Made by a program: the position numbers and the translations under genes
The notes under the pieces: generated by a model
What the model saw: the letters and a program-made list of their open reading frames with translations, nothing else
Database searches by the model: none
What the model was told of the DNA's origin: nothing
Shown here: piece after piece, positions 26,991 through 35,249 of the stretch
Layout of the letters: each line of letters opens with the position of its first letter
Position numbering within the stretch: position 1 is the first letter of the stretch
DNA from: Aureimonas glaciei
Lineage (GTDB): Bacteria; Pseudomonadota; Alphaproteobacteria; Rhizobiales; Rhizobiaceae
DNA: 64,000 nt
Direction of reading: 5' to 3'
Assembly (NCBI RefSeq): GCF_014643375.1
Contig: NZ_BMJJ01000003.1
Coordinates: 186,001-250,000, forward strand

Positions 26991-27620
26991 TCATCGCGAC
27001 CTTCGGGCGGCGGCAGTGGCGGGATGAAGCAGGCGGTCCAGTTCCTCGAAGCGGGCGACGAAGGCCCGGCCGACCTCGCCGGCGGGGCGGGCGGCGAAAT
27101 CGCTTTCCGGCAGCGCGGCGCCGTCCGGTGCGCCGAAGAAGGCCGAGGCCTCGTCGGCGCGGAAGCCGGCGATCAGCGTCGCCTCGAAATAGGCCGACAG
27201 CCGGTCGGCGGCCTTGATCGCCTTGGCGATCGCTGGCGGCAACGTCGTCGGCAGGCCGAAACGCCGGTGCACGGCGACGTGCAAGCGCTCCTCGACCAGC
27301 TTGTAGTCGCCGCCCATGACGCTCTTGAAGGGCGAGATCATGTCGCCGATGACGTATTCGGGCGCGTCGTGCAGCAGCGCCGCCAGCCGCCAGCGCGGGT
27401 CGCTCTCCTTTTCCGCCACCAGCGCCTCGACGATCAGCGAGTGCTGGGCGACCGAGAAGGCATGCTCGCCGGCGGTCTGGCCGTTCCAGCGGGCGACGCG
27501 GGCGAGGCCATGCGCGATGTCCTCGATCTCGACGTCGAGCGGCGAGGGGTCGAGGAGGTCGAGCCGCCGGCCGGACAGCATGCGCTGCCAGACGCGCGGC
27601 GGGGCTTTCGTCCGGCTCAC
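26991..27620 (-). CDS. HD-domain phosphohydrolase (YfbR-like)
   Basis: A 209-residue protein with metal-binding residues of the HD superfamily: H53 in GEHAFSVAQHS, H84-D85 in LLHDAPEYVIGDM, and D at about 143 in KAADRLSAYFEA. The arrangement is close to YfbR 5'-nucleotidases, which dephosphorylate deoxynucleoside monophosphates. The substrate here is inferred from family only. The GTG start overlaps the stop of the upstream ygfZ gene (GTGA), so they are co-translated. Confidence 0.84.
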   Translation of the reverse strand: MSRTKAPPRVWQRMLSGRRLDLLDPSPLDVEIEDIAHGLARVARWNGQTAGEHAFSVAQHSLIVEALVAEKESDPRWRLAALLHDAPEYVIGDMISPFKSVMGGDYKLVEERLHVAVHRRFGLPTTLPPAIAKAIKAADRLSAYFEATLIAGFRADEASAFFGAPDGAALPESDFAARPAGEVGRAFVARFEELDRLLHPATAAARRSR

Positions 27621-28486
27621 GCCTCGTCCCCGTCGAGCAAGGCGGCGGCCGGCATCGGCAGGTCGTAGCCGGCCCAGGCGGGGATCGAAATATCCACCGG
27701 GACGCCATCGGCCGAAAGAACGAGATCGTTCGCCAGCGCCGCCGCGAGCTTGTCGATGCGCAGGAGGCCGATGCCCTCGCCGCCATCGCCGCCCTCGCCG
27801 GCGACCGCCGAGAGCACGGTGCCGATCGGCCTCTCCGCGGCCAGGATCACGGCGCCGGGCGTCAGATGCCCCTCGGCCTGGACGAGCATCAGGCGCCGGC
27901 GCGCGGTGCCCCGGTGCTGCATGCGCGACACCACTTCCTGGCCGATATAGCAGCCCTTCTTGAACGACACGCCGCCGTTCTGGTCGAGTAGAACGTCGTG
28001 CGGGAACATCTCCGAACCGGGAAATTCGCTCTCCGCCTCGGCGACGCCGGCGCGCAGCCTGAGCGCCTCGAAATGTGTGGGCGCGACCTCCTCCAGCCCG
28101 GCGGGGGCCTCGCCATAGGTGCGGCCGACCGTGCCGGAGGCAAAGCGTCGGTCGACCGAGACGCCGACAGCGGGCGCGTCCCAGACGGCGAAGACCGGAA
28201 GGTCCGCGGCCTCGAAGGCGACCTTCGCCCGGAGACGATAGAGCGTCAGCCGCTTCACCAGCGCGTCGCGCGCGGCGGCGGCGACGTCGAGCCTCAGCCC
28301 GCCTTCGATCCGGCCGACCAGGAAGTCGAACAGGATCTTGCCCTGCGGCGTCAAAAGCGCCGACGGGCGGACTTCGCCGGGCCCGAGGAGGTCGAGATCG
28401 GACGTGACGAGGTTCTGCAGAAAAGGCTCGGCCGCCTCGCCGGTGAGGTCGAGGACCGTGCGGTCCTGCAGTCGGGCGTAGGGCAT
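27617..28486 (-). CDS. ygfZ: Folate-dependent Fe-S cluster protein YgfZ (GcvT-like)
   Basis: A tetrahydrofolate-binding protein related to the T protein of glycine cleavage that helps maintain certain Fe-S enzymes. The 289-residue product carries the family signature KGCYIGQEVVSRMQHRG (177-193) with cysteine C179. The N-terminal part has FLQNLVTSDLDLL and SALLTPQGKILFDFLV, as in the family. Start: the ATG at 28486 (MPYARLQDR), facing the dihydroorotase-like gene across 94 bases. Confidence 0.92.
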   Translation of the reverse strand: MPYARLQDRTVLDLTGEAAEPFLQNLVTSDLDLLGPGEVRPSALLTPQGKILFDFLVGRIEGGLRLDVAAAARDALVKRLTLYRLRAKVAFEAADLPVFAVWDAPAVGVSVDRRFASGTVGRTYGEAPAGLEEVAPTHFEALRLRAGVAEAESEFPGSEMFPHDVLLDQNGGVSFKKGCYIGQEVVSRMQHRGTARRRLMLVQAEGHLTPGAVILAAERPIGTVLSAVAGEGGDGGEGIGLLRIDKLAAALANDLVLSADGVPVDISIPAWAGYDLPMPAAALLDGDEA

Positions 28487-28580
28487 GAAACTCGCTTTCG
28501 CCGTTGTCGCGCGTGGCTTGTCAGGGGCTCCTGGCTTAACTAAGCCGCAAGCACCCGAGGAACAAGCAAGGATCACGCTC

Positions 28581-29918
28581 TTGGCCACTCCGACCTTCGA
28601 CCGCGTGCTGCGCGGCGGCACCGTCGTCAACCAGGACGGCGAGGGCCTGCGCGACATCGGCATCCTTGCCGGCCGCATCGCCCATATCGGCACGATCGCG
28701 CCGGAAGCGGCCGGCGAGGTGATCGATTGCACGGGCCTGCACATCCTGCCCGGCGTCATCGACAGCCAGGTGCATTTTCGCGAGCCCGGCCCGACCCACA
28801 AGGAAGACCTGGAATCGGGGTCGCGCGCGGCCGTGCTCGGCGGCGTCACCGCCGTGTTCGAGATGCCGAACACCGATCCGCTGACGACCAGCGAGGCGGC
28901 GCTCGCCGACAAGGTTGCGCGAGCCCACCACCGCATGCATGGCGACTTCGCCTTCTGGGTCGGCGGCACGCGCGAGAACGCGGCCGACGTCGCCGAACTC
29001 GAATGTCTGCCGGGCGCCGCCGGCATCAAGGTGTTCATGGGCTCGTCGACCGGCAGCCTGCTCGTCGAGGACGATTTTGGCGTGCGCGAGATCCTGAAGA
29101 GGACGCGGCGGCGGGCCGCCTTCCACTCCGAGGACGAATTTCGCCTCCGCGACCGGCTGGACAAGCGAGTCCCCGGCGATCCGTCGTCTCACCCGGTCTG
29201 GCGCGACGAAATCGCCGCGCTGATGTGCACGCAGCGTCTGGTCTCGATCGCCGAAGAGGTCGGCGCGCGCATCCACGTCCTGCACATCTCGACGGCGGAG
29301 GAGATCGACTATCTGGCTCTGCACAAGGACGTCGCCACCGCCGAGGCGACGCCGCATCACCTGACGATGTCGTCGGGCGACTATGCCCGGCTCGGCACGC
29401 TCCTGCAGATGAACCCGCCGGTGCGCGACGCCCGCCACCGCGACGGCCTCTGGCAGGGCATCGCGCAAGGGGTGATCGACGTGCTCGGCTCCGACCACGC
29501 GCCGCACACGCTGGAAGAGAAGCAGAAGGAATACCCGGCCTCGCCCTCGGGCATGACCGGCGTGCAGACTCTGGTGCCGATCATGCTCGACCATGTCGCC
29601 AACGGCCGCCTGTCGCTGCAGCGCTTCGTCGACCTGACCTCCGCCGGCCCGCAGCGCATCTTCGGCATTGCCGGCAAGGGCCGGATCGCCGCCGGCTACG
29701 ACGCCGACTTCACCGTCGTCGACCTCAAGCGCCGCGAGACCATCCGCAATGCCTGGATCGGCTCGAAATCGCAGTGGACGCCCTATGACGGCAAGTCCGT
29801 CACCGGCTGGCCGGTCGGCACCATCGTCCGCGGGCGGCGGGTGATGTGGGAAGGCGAGATCGTCGAGGCCGCGCAGGGCGAGGCGCTGCGGTTCGGCGAG
29901 GCGCTGCCGCGGGAGTGA
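28581..29918 (+). CDS. pyrC: Dihydroorotase-like cyclic amidohydrolase
   Basis: Expected to close carbamoyl-aspartate to dihydroorotate in pyrimidine synthesis. From the TTG at 28581, which has AAGGA upstream, the product is 445 residues, matching rhizobial homologues. The amidohydrolase barrel shows the carboxylated-lysine motif GIKVFMGSSTG, HSED, LHISTAEE, ATPHHL and GSDHAPHT. The usual DxHVHxREPG zinc motif reads DSQVHFREPG (61-70), so the first of the two metal histidines is glutamine. This variant occurs in Rhizobiales proteins annotated as dihydroorotase; an allantoinase or hydantoinase role cannot be excluded. Confidence 0.83.
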   Translation: MATPTFDRVLRGGTVVNQDGEGLRDIGILAGRIAHIGTIAPEAAGEVIDCTGLHILPGVIDSQVHFREPGPTHKEDLESGSRAAVLGGVTAVFEMPNTDPLTTSEAALADKVARAHHRMHGDFAFWVGGTRENAADVAELECLPGAAGIKVFMGSSTGSLLVEDDFGVREILKRTRRRAAFHSEDEFRLRDRLDKRVPGDPSSHPVWRDEIAALMCTQRLVSIAEEVGARIHVLHISTAEEIDYLALHKDVATAEATPHHLTMSSGDYARLGTLLQMNPPVRDARHRDGLWQGIAQGVIDVLGSDHAPHTLEEKQKEYPASPSGMTGVQTLVPIMLDHVANGRLSLQRFVDLTSAGPQRIFGIAGKGRIAAGYDADFTVVDLKRRETIRNAWIGSKSQWTPYDGKSVTGWPVGTIVRGRRVMWEGEIVEAAQGEALRFGEALPRE

Positions 29919-30357
29919 GGGCGCGCTGGGCGGCGCCGATACCAAGATGGTTCAGCGTCGCCCCCTGCTCGGCGGAGCATGCAGAGAGACGTTGGAGTTG
30001 GAAAGCGGGGTCAGCGAGCCGGGCGCCATTCCTCGCCCCGCAGGGGAGAGGGTGGCTGCGAGCGGGAGCGAGCAGACGGGAGAGGGGAGGCGCCGGCGCC
30101 AGACAGGTTCGGCGTCGCCCCCTCATCCGGCGCTTCGCGCCACCTTCTCCCCGGCGGGGAGAAGAAAATTGGCATTGGCGTCTGCACGTCATCGTCGATG
30201 GAGTCGCCTGCTCGTGCGCGCATGCAGAGAGACGGTCGCGTTCTGAAGAGACGTCACCGAGCATGGCGCAATTGCCCGCTCCGGCGAAGAGAAAAAGATC
30301 ATGATCATTCAACCGATCGGTTGACTATCCATCCGCCATGGGACTATATTCAACCCC
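29919..30357. other. Intergenic region with RIME-like mosaic and the arsR control region
   Basis: About 440 bases. 30023-30182 is a RIME-like repeat. It is flanked by two related segments of about 60 bases that both contain CATGCAGAGAGACG (29978-29991 and 30221-30234). The last 60 bases hold the operators of the arsR-family gene. No coding potential was accepted here. Confidence 0.6.
30023..30182. repeat. RIME-like intergenic mosaic element, copy 1
   Basis: Two facing modules. One begins GCGCCATTCCTCGCCCC with GGGGAGAGGGTGG; the other is CCTCATCCGGCGCTTCGCGC followed by CACCTTCTCCCC and GGGGAGAAG. This matches the Rhizobium-specific intergenic mosaic element type known from Rhizobiales. Two more copies flank the cysS stop (31282-31346 and 31429-31588). 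Confidence 0.75.
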
Positions 30358-30366
30358 ATGGTTGAA
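30308..30366 (+). promoter_or_regulatory. Twin operators of the ArsR-family repressor
   Basis: Two matching inverted repeats, TTCAACC-GATC-GGTTGAC (30308-30325) and TTCAACC-CCAT-GGTTGAA (30349-30366). Both have seven-base arms (the first has one end mismatch) and a four-base spacer. Their centres are 41 bases apart, close to four helical turns. The second includes the arsR start codon (30358-30360) and extends to a perfect ten-base-arm palindrome (30345-30370). Their position suggests autorepression of the arsR/AHSA1 operon. Confidence 0.75.
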
Positions 30367-30723
30367 TATAGCGCCCCCGAACTCGATACCCTGTTCCAGG
30401 CCCTCGGCGACCCGACCCGCCGGCGCATGATCGCCGCGTTGGCCGCCGGCGAGCGGACGGTGGGGGAACTGGCCGAGCCGTTTGCGATCTCGCTCGCCGC
30501 CGCCTCGAAACACATCAAGACTTTGGAAAACGCCGGGCTGATCCGCCGCGAGGTGCGGGGGCGCGTGCATCTCTGCCGGCTCGAACCCGGGCCGCTCGCC
30601 AGCGCGCATCACTGGCTGAGCTTCTACGAAATCTTCTGGACAGAGCGTCTGGATGAACTGGAGCGGCGCCTTTGCGAGGAAGACGCCCGCAAATCCCAAC
30701 CTGTGAAAGGAGAAGACCCATGA
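30358..30723 (+). CDS. ArsR-family winged-helix transcriptional repressor
   Basis: A 121-residue regulator. Residues about 10-85 form the winged helix: LFQALGDPTRRRMIAALA, TVGELAEPFAISLAAASKHI (recognition helix) and LIRREVRGRVHLCRLEP (wing). No metal-binding ELCVC-type motif is present, so it belongs to the non-metal group (SdpR/YgaV-like). It is coupled to the downstream AHSA1 gene by a four-base overlap (ATGA), a pair seen widely in bacteria. The start codon lies inside an operator palindrome, so bound repressor would cover it. Confidence 0.88.
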   Translation: MVEYSAPELDTLFQALGDPTRRRMIAALAAGERTVGELAEPFAISLAAASKHIKTLENAGLIRREVRGRVHLCRLEPGPLASAHHWLSFYEIFWTERLDELERRLCEEDARKSQPVKGEDP

Positions 30724-31253
30724 ACGAGCTTGCCCCCCTCGATGCCTATGGCGTTCTCACCGAGCCTGCCACGTTGACGATCCAGCGCATTCTGCCCGGC
30801 CCCATCGAACGGGTCTGGGATTATCTCGTAAAGAGCGAGCTTCGCCGTCAGTGGCTGGCCTCGGGCGACATGCCGATGGAGGTCGGCGCGCCCTTCGAGC
30901 TCGTCTGGCGCAACGACGAACTGACCGACCCGCCCGGCCAGCGGCCGGCCTGGGCGACCGACGAACACCGGCTGGAATCCCGCATCACCGAACTGGACCC
31001 GCCCCGCACCCTCGCCATCAGCTGGGGGAGCACCGGCGGCGTCTCCTTCACCCTGGAGCCGCGGGGCGACAAGGTGCTCCTGACGCTGGTCCACCACCGC
31101 CTGTGCGACCGCCCGACGCTCCTCAACGTCAGCGCCGGCTGGCACGCCCATCTCGACATCCTCGTCGCCCGCATGACGGGCCGAGAACCCGGGCCGTTCT
31201 GGGACGGGTGGACCCGGCTGAAGGCGGACTACGACCAGCGCCTGCCGGCGTAA
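30720..31253 (+). CDS. SRPBCC / AHSA1-family protein
   Basis: A 177-residue START-like (Bet v1 fold) protein. The family landmarks are IQRILPGPIERVWDYLVKSE near the N-terminus, RRQWLASG, a central beta-sheet, and the C-terminal helix NVSAGWHAHLDILVARMTG. Members are named after the Hsp90 activator domain but bind varied hydrophobic ligands; no ligand can be named here. It is co-transcribed with the ArsR-family repressor and probably derepressed with it. Confidence 0.86.
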   Translation: MNELAPLDAYGVLTEPATLTIQRILPGPIERVWDYLVKSELRRQWLASGDMPMEVGAPFELVWRNDELTDPPGQRPAWATDEHRLESRITELDPPRTLAISWGSTGGVSFTLEPRGDKVLLTLVHHRLCDRPTLLNVSAGWHAHLDILVARMTGREPGPFWDGWTRLKADYDQRLPA

Positions 31254-31585
31254 GGAGCGGCGCCGGCTGGTGCGGCGCCGACCCTCATCCGGCGCTTCGC
31301 GCCACCTTCTCCCCCCAAGGGGAGAAGAAAATCGGCATTGACGTTGGAGCATATCCTTCAAAGCGCGTGGATCGCTCAGTGAAGCGAGGGCGCCGCAGTC
31401 TGTCAGTGAGTGGACGGCAGTCGGCCTGGCGCCATTCCTCGCCCCGGAGGGGAGAGGGTGGATGCGAGCGGAGCGAGCAGACGGGAGAGGGGCGGCGCCG
31501 ACACCAGGCTGGTCTGGCGCCGGCCCCTCATCCGGCGCTTCGCGCCACCTTCTCCCCCAAGGGGAGAAGAAAATCGGCGTTGGCG
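31254..31585. other. Intergenic region with two RIME-like copies
   Basis: About 330 bases between convergent AHSA1 and cysS genes, occupied by RIME-like copies 2 (31282-31346) and 3 (31429-31588). A short unique segment separates them. Copy 3 runs into the cysS stop codon. No gene seen. Confidence 0.65.
31282..31346. repeat. RIME-like element, copy 2 (single module)
   Basis: CCCTCATCCGGCGCTTCGCG then CACCTTCTCCCCCCAAGGGG and AGAAGAAAATCGGCATTG. It corresponds to the right module of copies 1 and 3. The left module is missing. Confidence 0.75.
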
Positions 31586-31588
31586 TTA
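31429..31588. repeat. RIME-like element, copy 3, reaching the cysS stop codon
   Basis: The same two-module layout as copy 1, beginning GCGCCATTCCTCGCCCC and ending AAAATCGGCGTTGGCGTTA. The last three bases are the complement of the cysS TAA, so the element abuts or supplies the stop codon. Confidence 0.75.
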
Positions 31589-33022
31589 GCGCTTCACCTC
31601 CCAGGTGGTGATGCGCTCGCCGGTCGTCGGGTCCTTGCCGTCCTTCAGCTGGATGCCTTCGGCGAGGAGGGCGTCGCGGATGGCGTCGGCCTGCGCGAAA
31701 TCCTTCACCCTGAACAATTCCAGTCGCTCCGCGATTCGGGCCGCGATAGTGTCGGCGGAGACCGTCGGGGCGACGGCCGCGACGGGCGCGAGGGTGAAGC
31801 CGATCAGGGCGGCTGAGGCCTTCAGGGCGGAGGGATCGCTCTTGCGCAGGGCGTGCAGCTCGGCGATGGCGGCCGAGCCGCCGAGATCGTCGGCAAGGGC
31901 GTCGAGGAAACGCTGCGAGGGTTCGGACGGCATGACGCCCTCGGCCGCGCGGCTCCAGGCGGCGAGCGCCTCGTCGGCCTCCTCCAGCCGCTTCACCGAA
32001 AAGTCGATCGGCTCGCGGTAATGCGTCATCAGCATGGCCAGCCGCAGCACCTCGCCCGGCCATTTCCGGCCGCCGAACTTTTCCGTCTCCAAGAGCTCGG
32101 AAATGGTGATGAAATTGCCGTCGGACTTCGACATCTTCTTCCCCTCGAGCTGCAGGAAGCCGTTGTGCATCCAGATCTGCGCCATCGCGGCGGTGCCGTG
32201 GGCGCAGCGCGACTGGGCGATCTCGTTCTCGTGGTGCGGGAAGATGAGGTCGAGCCCGCCGCCATGGATGTCGAAGGTCTGGCCGAGATAGGCTTCCGAC
32301 ATGACCGAGCATTCGATGTGCCAGCCCGGCCGGCCGCGGCCCCAGGGGCTGTCCCAGCCGGGCTCGTCGGCGTCCGAGAGCTTCCATAAGACGAAGTCCG
32401 CGGGGTTCTTTTTGTGCGCGTCGACGGCAACGCGCGCGCCGGCCTGCTGCTCGTCCAGCTTGCGGTTGGACAGGCGGCCATAGTCCGGCATCGAGCCGAC
32501 GTCGAACAGCACCTCGCCGCCGGCGGCATAGGCATGGCCGCGCTCGATCAGCGCCGAAATCATCGACACCATGTCCGGCAGCCCGTCGCCGCGCGCGGCG
32601 ACGAAATCGGTCGCCCGCGGCTGGTGCGTCGGGGCGAGATTGCCGAGCGCCGTGGCATCCTTCTGGAACTGCGCGGCGGTCGCCTCGGTAACGCGGCGGA
32701 TCGCCTCGTTCAGCGGCAGCCCGGGAAAATCGCGGGCGGCGCGGGCGTTGATCTTGTCGTCGACGTCCGTGATGTTGCGGACATAGGTGACGGCCGCTTC
32801 GCCATAGAGATGGCGCAGCAGCCGAAACAGCACGTCGAACACGATCACCGGGCGCGCATTGCCGATATGGGCGAAATCATAGACGGTCGGGCCGCAGACA
32901 TAGAGGCGCACGCGTCTGTCCGCCGCCGGGATGCTCTCGTCCTGCCAGTCGAGCGGCCGGAACTCCTCCTTCACCCGGGTCATCGTGTTCGTCAGCCGCA
33001 GGCCGCGAAATCCGTCGTCCAT
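31586..33022 (-). CDS. cysS: Cysteinyl-tRNA synthetase
   Basis: Charges tRNA-Cys with cysteine. The 478-residue class I synthetase has the zinc cysteine C43 in [19 protein letters not shown] (the HIGH-type motif is HIGN, 52-55), [24 protein letters not shown] and the KMSKS loop [10 protein letters not shown]. The C-terminal anticodon-binding helical bundle is complete. An upstream in-frame extension of about ten residues before MTRVKEEF leaves some doubt about the exact start. The stop codon coincides with the end of a RIME-like repeat. Confidence 0.95.
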   Translation of the reverse strand: MDDGFRGLRLTNTMTRVKEEFRPLDWQDESIPAADRRVRLYVCGPTVYDFAHIGNARPVIVFDVLFRLLRHLYGEAAVTYVRNITDVDDKINARAARDFPGLPLNEAIRRVTEATAAQFQKDATALGNLAPTHQPRATDFVAARGDGLPDMVSMISALIERGHAYAAGGEVLFDVGSMPDYGRLSNRKLDEQQAGARVAVDAHKKNPADFVLWKLSDADEPGWDSPWGRGRPGWHIECSVMSEAYLGQTFDIHGGGLDLIFPHHENEIAQSRCAHGTAAMAQIWMHNGFLQLEGKKMSKSDGNFITISELLETEKFGGRKWPGEVLRLAMLMTHYREPIDFSVKRLEEADEALAAWSRAAEGVMPSEPSQRFLDALADDLGGSAAIAELHALRKSDPSALKASAALIGFTLAPVAAVAPTVSADTIAARIAERLELFRVKDFAQADAIRDALLAEGIQLKDGKDPTTGERITTWEVKR

Positions 33023-33318
33023 CGCCTCAATTCCTTCTCGTGCCCCCGGCCACCCGCCTTCGGGCGATCGGCCATGCGGGTCGGTCGCTGCAGCCGCTAC
33101 CCTGAATTCTCGGCATTGACAATTCGGCGCTGTCGGGCAGGTCCGCCCTCGTTCAGGCTTCGTTCACCATGAATACAGACAATTGTCGCTTTTCGGCAAC
33201 TTGACGGAATCAATACTGACTGTAAAAAATCGTGCGCGAGTTTTAGTTGGCTTCCGCCGCTAATCTGTCTCAATTGCCGTCTTATCTGGTCAGTGCCTTA
33301 AGTTGAATGGAAAGCAAC
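33023..33318. promoter_or_regulatory. AT-richer divergent region between cysS and a small gene
   Basis: About 295 bases, noticeably AT-richer than the surroundings in 33160-33310. It must contain promoters for leftward cysS and for the rightward small gene. TTGACG (33202-33207) followed 16 bases later by TAAAAA is one candidate promoter, but the -10 is poor. ACAATTGT occurs at about 33179. No RNA gene was recognised. Confidence 0.35.
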
Positions 33319-33498
33319 ATGTCCGAGACCTCCACCCAATTCCGCTCCAAGCGCGACCGCGCCGGGGAAGTCGATCTCCTGGCGAAATACAGCGCGATCG
33401 GGATCGCGGCCATCGCGGCCGCCAACCAGTCCTTCCGTGGCACGGCCGCGAAGAAGACCGAGGTCCGCCGCCCGGCCGTCGAGGCCTATGCCGACTGA
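33319..33498 (+). CDS. Small hypothetical protein
   Basis: A 59-residue protein, basic overall, with one moderately hydrophobic segment (YSAIGIAAIAAANQSF, about 25-40) too weak to call a membrane helix. Family not recognised. The ATG at 33319 has GGAAAG upstream; an in-frame ATG 12 bases earlier is possible. An AT-rich leader and a good ribosome-binding site make it likely to be real. It is convergent with the ArgO-type exporter gene. Confidence 0.5.
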   Translation: MSETSTQFRSKRDRAGEVDLLAKYSAIGIAAIAAANQSFRGTAAKKTEVRRPAVEAYAD

Positions 33499-33538
33499 GC
33501 CGCTAGGCGTCTGATTCTGCCGTTGTTCCGGGCGCGCC

Positions 33539-34150
33539 TCACAGGAGGCTGGCCAGCAGCGACAGTGCCAGGAGCGCCATCACGGCGGCGATGACGGCAT
33601 CGAGAATGCGCCAGGCGGACGGTCTGGCGAACAGCGGGGCGAGCAGTCGCGCCCCGTAGCCGAGCGCGAAGAACCACAGGAAGGACGCCGCCATGGCGCC
33701 GCTTCCATAAGCAACGCGTAGTATTTCTTCCGGGTAGCGCGCCGACAGGCTGCCGAGCAGCACCACCGTGTCGAGATAGACATGCGGGTTGAGGAAGGTC
33801 AGCGCCAGCACCGTGGCGAGCGCCGTCTTCAGCGACATGGCGCGGCCACCGCGCACGACCATGGCGTCCGGCCTGAGCGCCCGGCGCAGCGCGATCGCGG
33901 CATAGGCCGCCAGAAACAGCGCCCCGCCGATCGTCACCGCGAAAATCAGTCCCGGCCTCGCCGCGATCAGCGTGCCGAGTCCGGCGACGCCGGCGGCAAT
34001 CAGCAGCGCATCGGCCAGCGCGCAGACGAGGCACAGCACGAAGACGTGGCTGCGCACCAGCCCCCGCTCCAGGATGAAGGCATTCTGCGCGCCGATCGCG
34101 ACGATCAGGCTGAGACCCAGCGCAAAGCCGCGCAGACCCGCTTCCAACAC
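33539..34150 (-). CDS. LysE/ArgO-family amino-acid exporter
   Basis: A 203-residue inner-membrane exporter with about six hydrophobic helices. The N-terminal family motif GFALGLSLIVAIGAQNAFIL (8-27) and ALTFLNPHVYLDTVVLLG in the fourth helix match the LysE/ArgO group, which exports lysine, arginine or related basic amino acids. The usual LysG/ArgP regulator is not next to it. The substrate is inferred from the family only. Confidence 0.88.
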   Translation of the reverse strand: MLEAGLRGFALGLSLIVAIGAQNAFILERGLVRSHVFVLCLVCALADALLIAAGVAGLGTLIAARPGLIFAVTIGGALFLAAYAAIALRRALRPDAMVVRGGRAMSLKTALATVLALTFLNPHVYLDTVVLLGSLSARYPEEILRVAYGSGAMAASFLWFFALGYGARLLAPLFARPSAWRILDAVIAAVMALLALSLLASLL

Positions 34151-34332
34151 GATGCTTGGTCTCCTTCAGGGCGCAACCCGGGGAGACGAACCCGTTCCCG
34201 ACGAAGGCCGCTCTAGGGGCCGTGCGACCTGCGGTCAAGACGCATCGGGCGACGAAAGCTACCGGATAGGATCCGGTGACGGGCCAGGCCGGGACGCCCG
34301 ATGGCAGGGGCGGCCCGGCAGGTCGGAGAGCT

Positions 34333-35088
34333 TTAGATGCCCTGGCCGCCGGAGACTTCGATGCGCTGTGCGTTGATCCAACGGTTGTCCTCGGAGAGGA
34401 GGCTGGCGATCATCGGGCCGATGTCGTCCGGCAGGCCGACGCGGCCAAGCGCCGTCATGCCGGCGAAGAACTTGTTGAAGTCCGGCGTGTCGCGGACGGC
34501 GCCGCCGAAGAAGTCGGTCTCGATCGCGCCCGGCGCGACCGTGTTGACCGCAATGCCGCGGCTGCCGAATTCCTTTGCCATGTAGACGCTGAGAACTTCG
34601 ATCGCGCCCTTCACCGCCGAGTAGGCCGACCAGCCCGGGGCGGAAACGCGCGTCAGGCCCGATGACAGGTTGACGATGCGCCCGCCATCTTCGAGCAGGG
34701 GCAGCAGCGCCTGCGTCAGGAAGAACACGCCCTTGAAATGCACGTCGACGAGCCTGTCGAATTGCGCCTCGGTGGTCTCGGAGATCAGGGCATAGTCGCC
34801 ATGGCCAGCATTGTTCACGAGGCCGTCGAAGGTGTCGCGCTGCCAGGTGTCGCGCAAAACCTGTTTCAGGTGTTCAGTGAAGGCGGCGAAGGTCGAAACC
34901 TTGCCGGCGTCGAGCTGCAGGGCGACGGCGTTGCGGCCGAGCGCGCGGATGTCCGCGACGACGGCCTCGGCATCCTCCGCCCGGCTCTGGTAGGTGACGA
35001 CGACATCGCCGCCATGGCGGGCGATGCTGAGCGCGGTGCTGCGACCAAGGCCGCGGCTGCCGCCGGTGACGAGAGTGATCTTGGACAT
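34333..35088 (-). CDS. Short-chain dehydrogenase/reductase
   Basis: A 251-residue classical SDR. It has the cofactor motif TGGSRGLGRS (8-17), the NNAG motif (92-95), catalytic serine in NLSSG (about 142-143), and Y156-K160 in YSAVK. The sequence after the second strand (TYQSRAED) suggests NADP preference. The substrate is unknown. The start MSKITLVTGG was chosen because upstream residues are not SDR-like. It is divergent from an AraC-type regulator, which probably controls it. Confidence 0.9.
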   Translation of the reverse strand: MSKITLVTGGSRGLGRSTALSIARHGGDVVVTYQSRAEDAEAVVADIRALGRNAVALQLDAGKVSTFAAFTEHLKQVLRDTWQRDTFDGLVNNAGHGDYALISETTEAQFDRLVDVHFKGVFFLTQALLPLLEDGGRIVNLSSGLTRVSAPGWSAYSAVKGAIEVLSVYMAKEFGSRGIAVNTVAPGAIETDFFGGAVRDTPDFNKFFAGMTALGRVGLPDDIGPMIASLLSEDNRWINAQRIEVSGGQGI

Positions 35089-35249
35089 GGTGCAAATTCC
35101 TGGGTGCGATGGCGGGATCGCCACGTCTCCGTGGCATGGCGCCGTTATCGCGCCGGACCGCCGGCCGTTGTTGCCTGAAGGTCGCCGACTCTTGCCTGAA
35201 ACTCCAAGGGGGATAGGCGCCGGCACGCGACGCGCCTATCGTCATCGCC

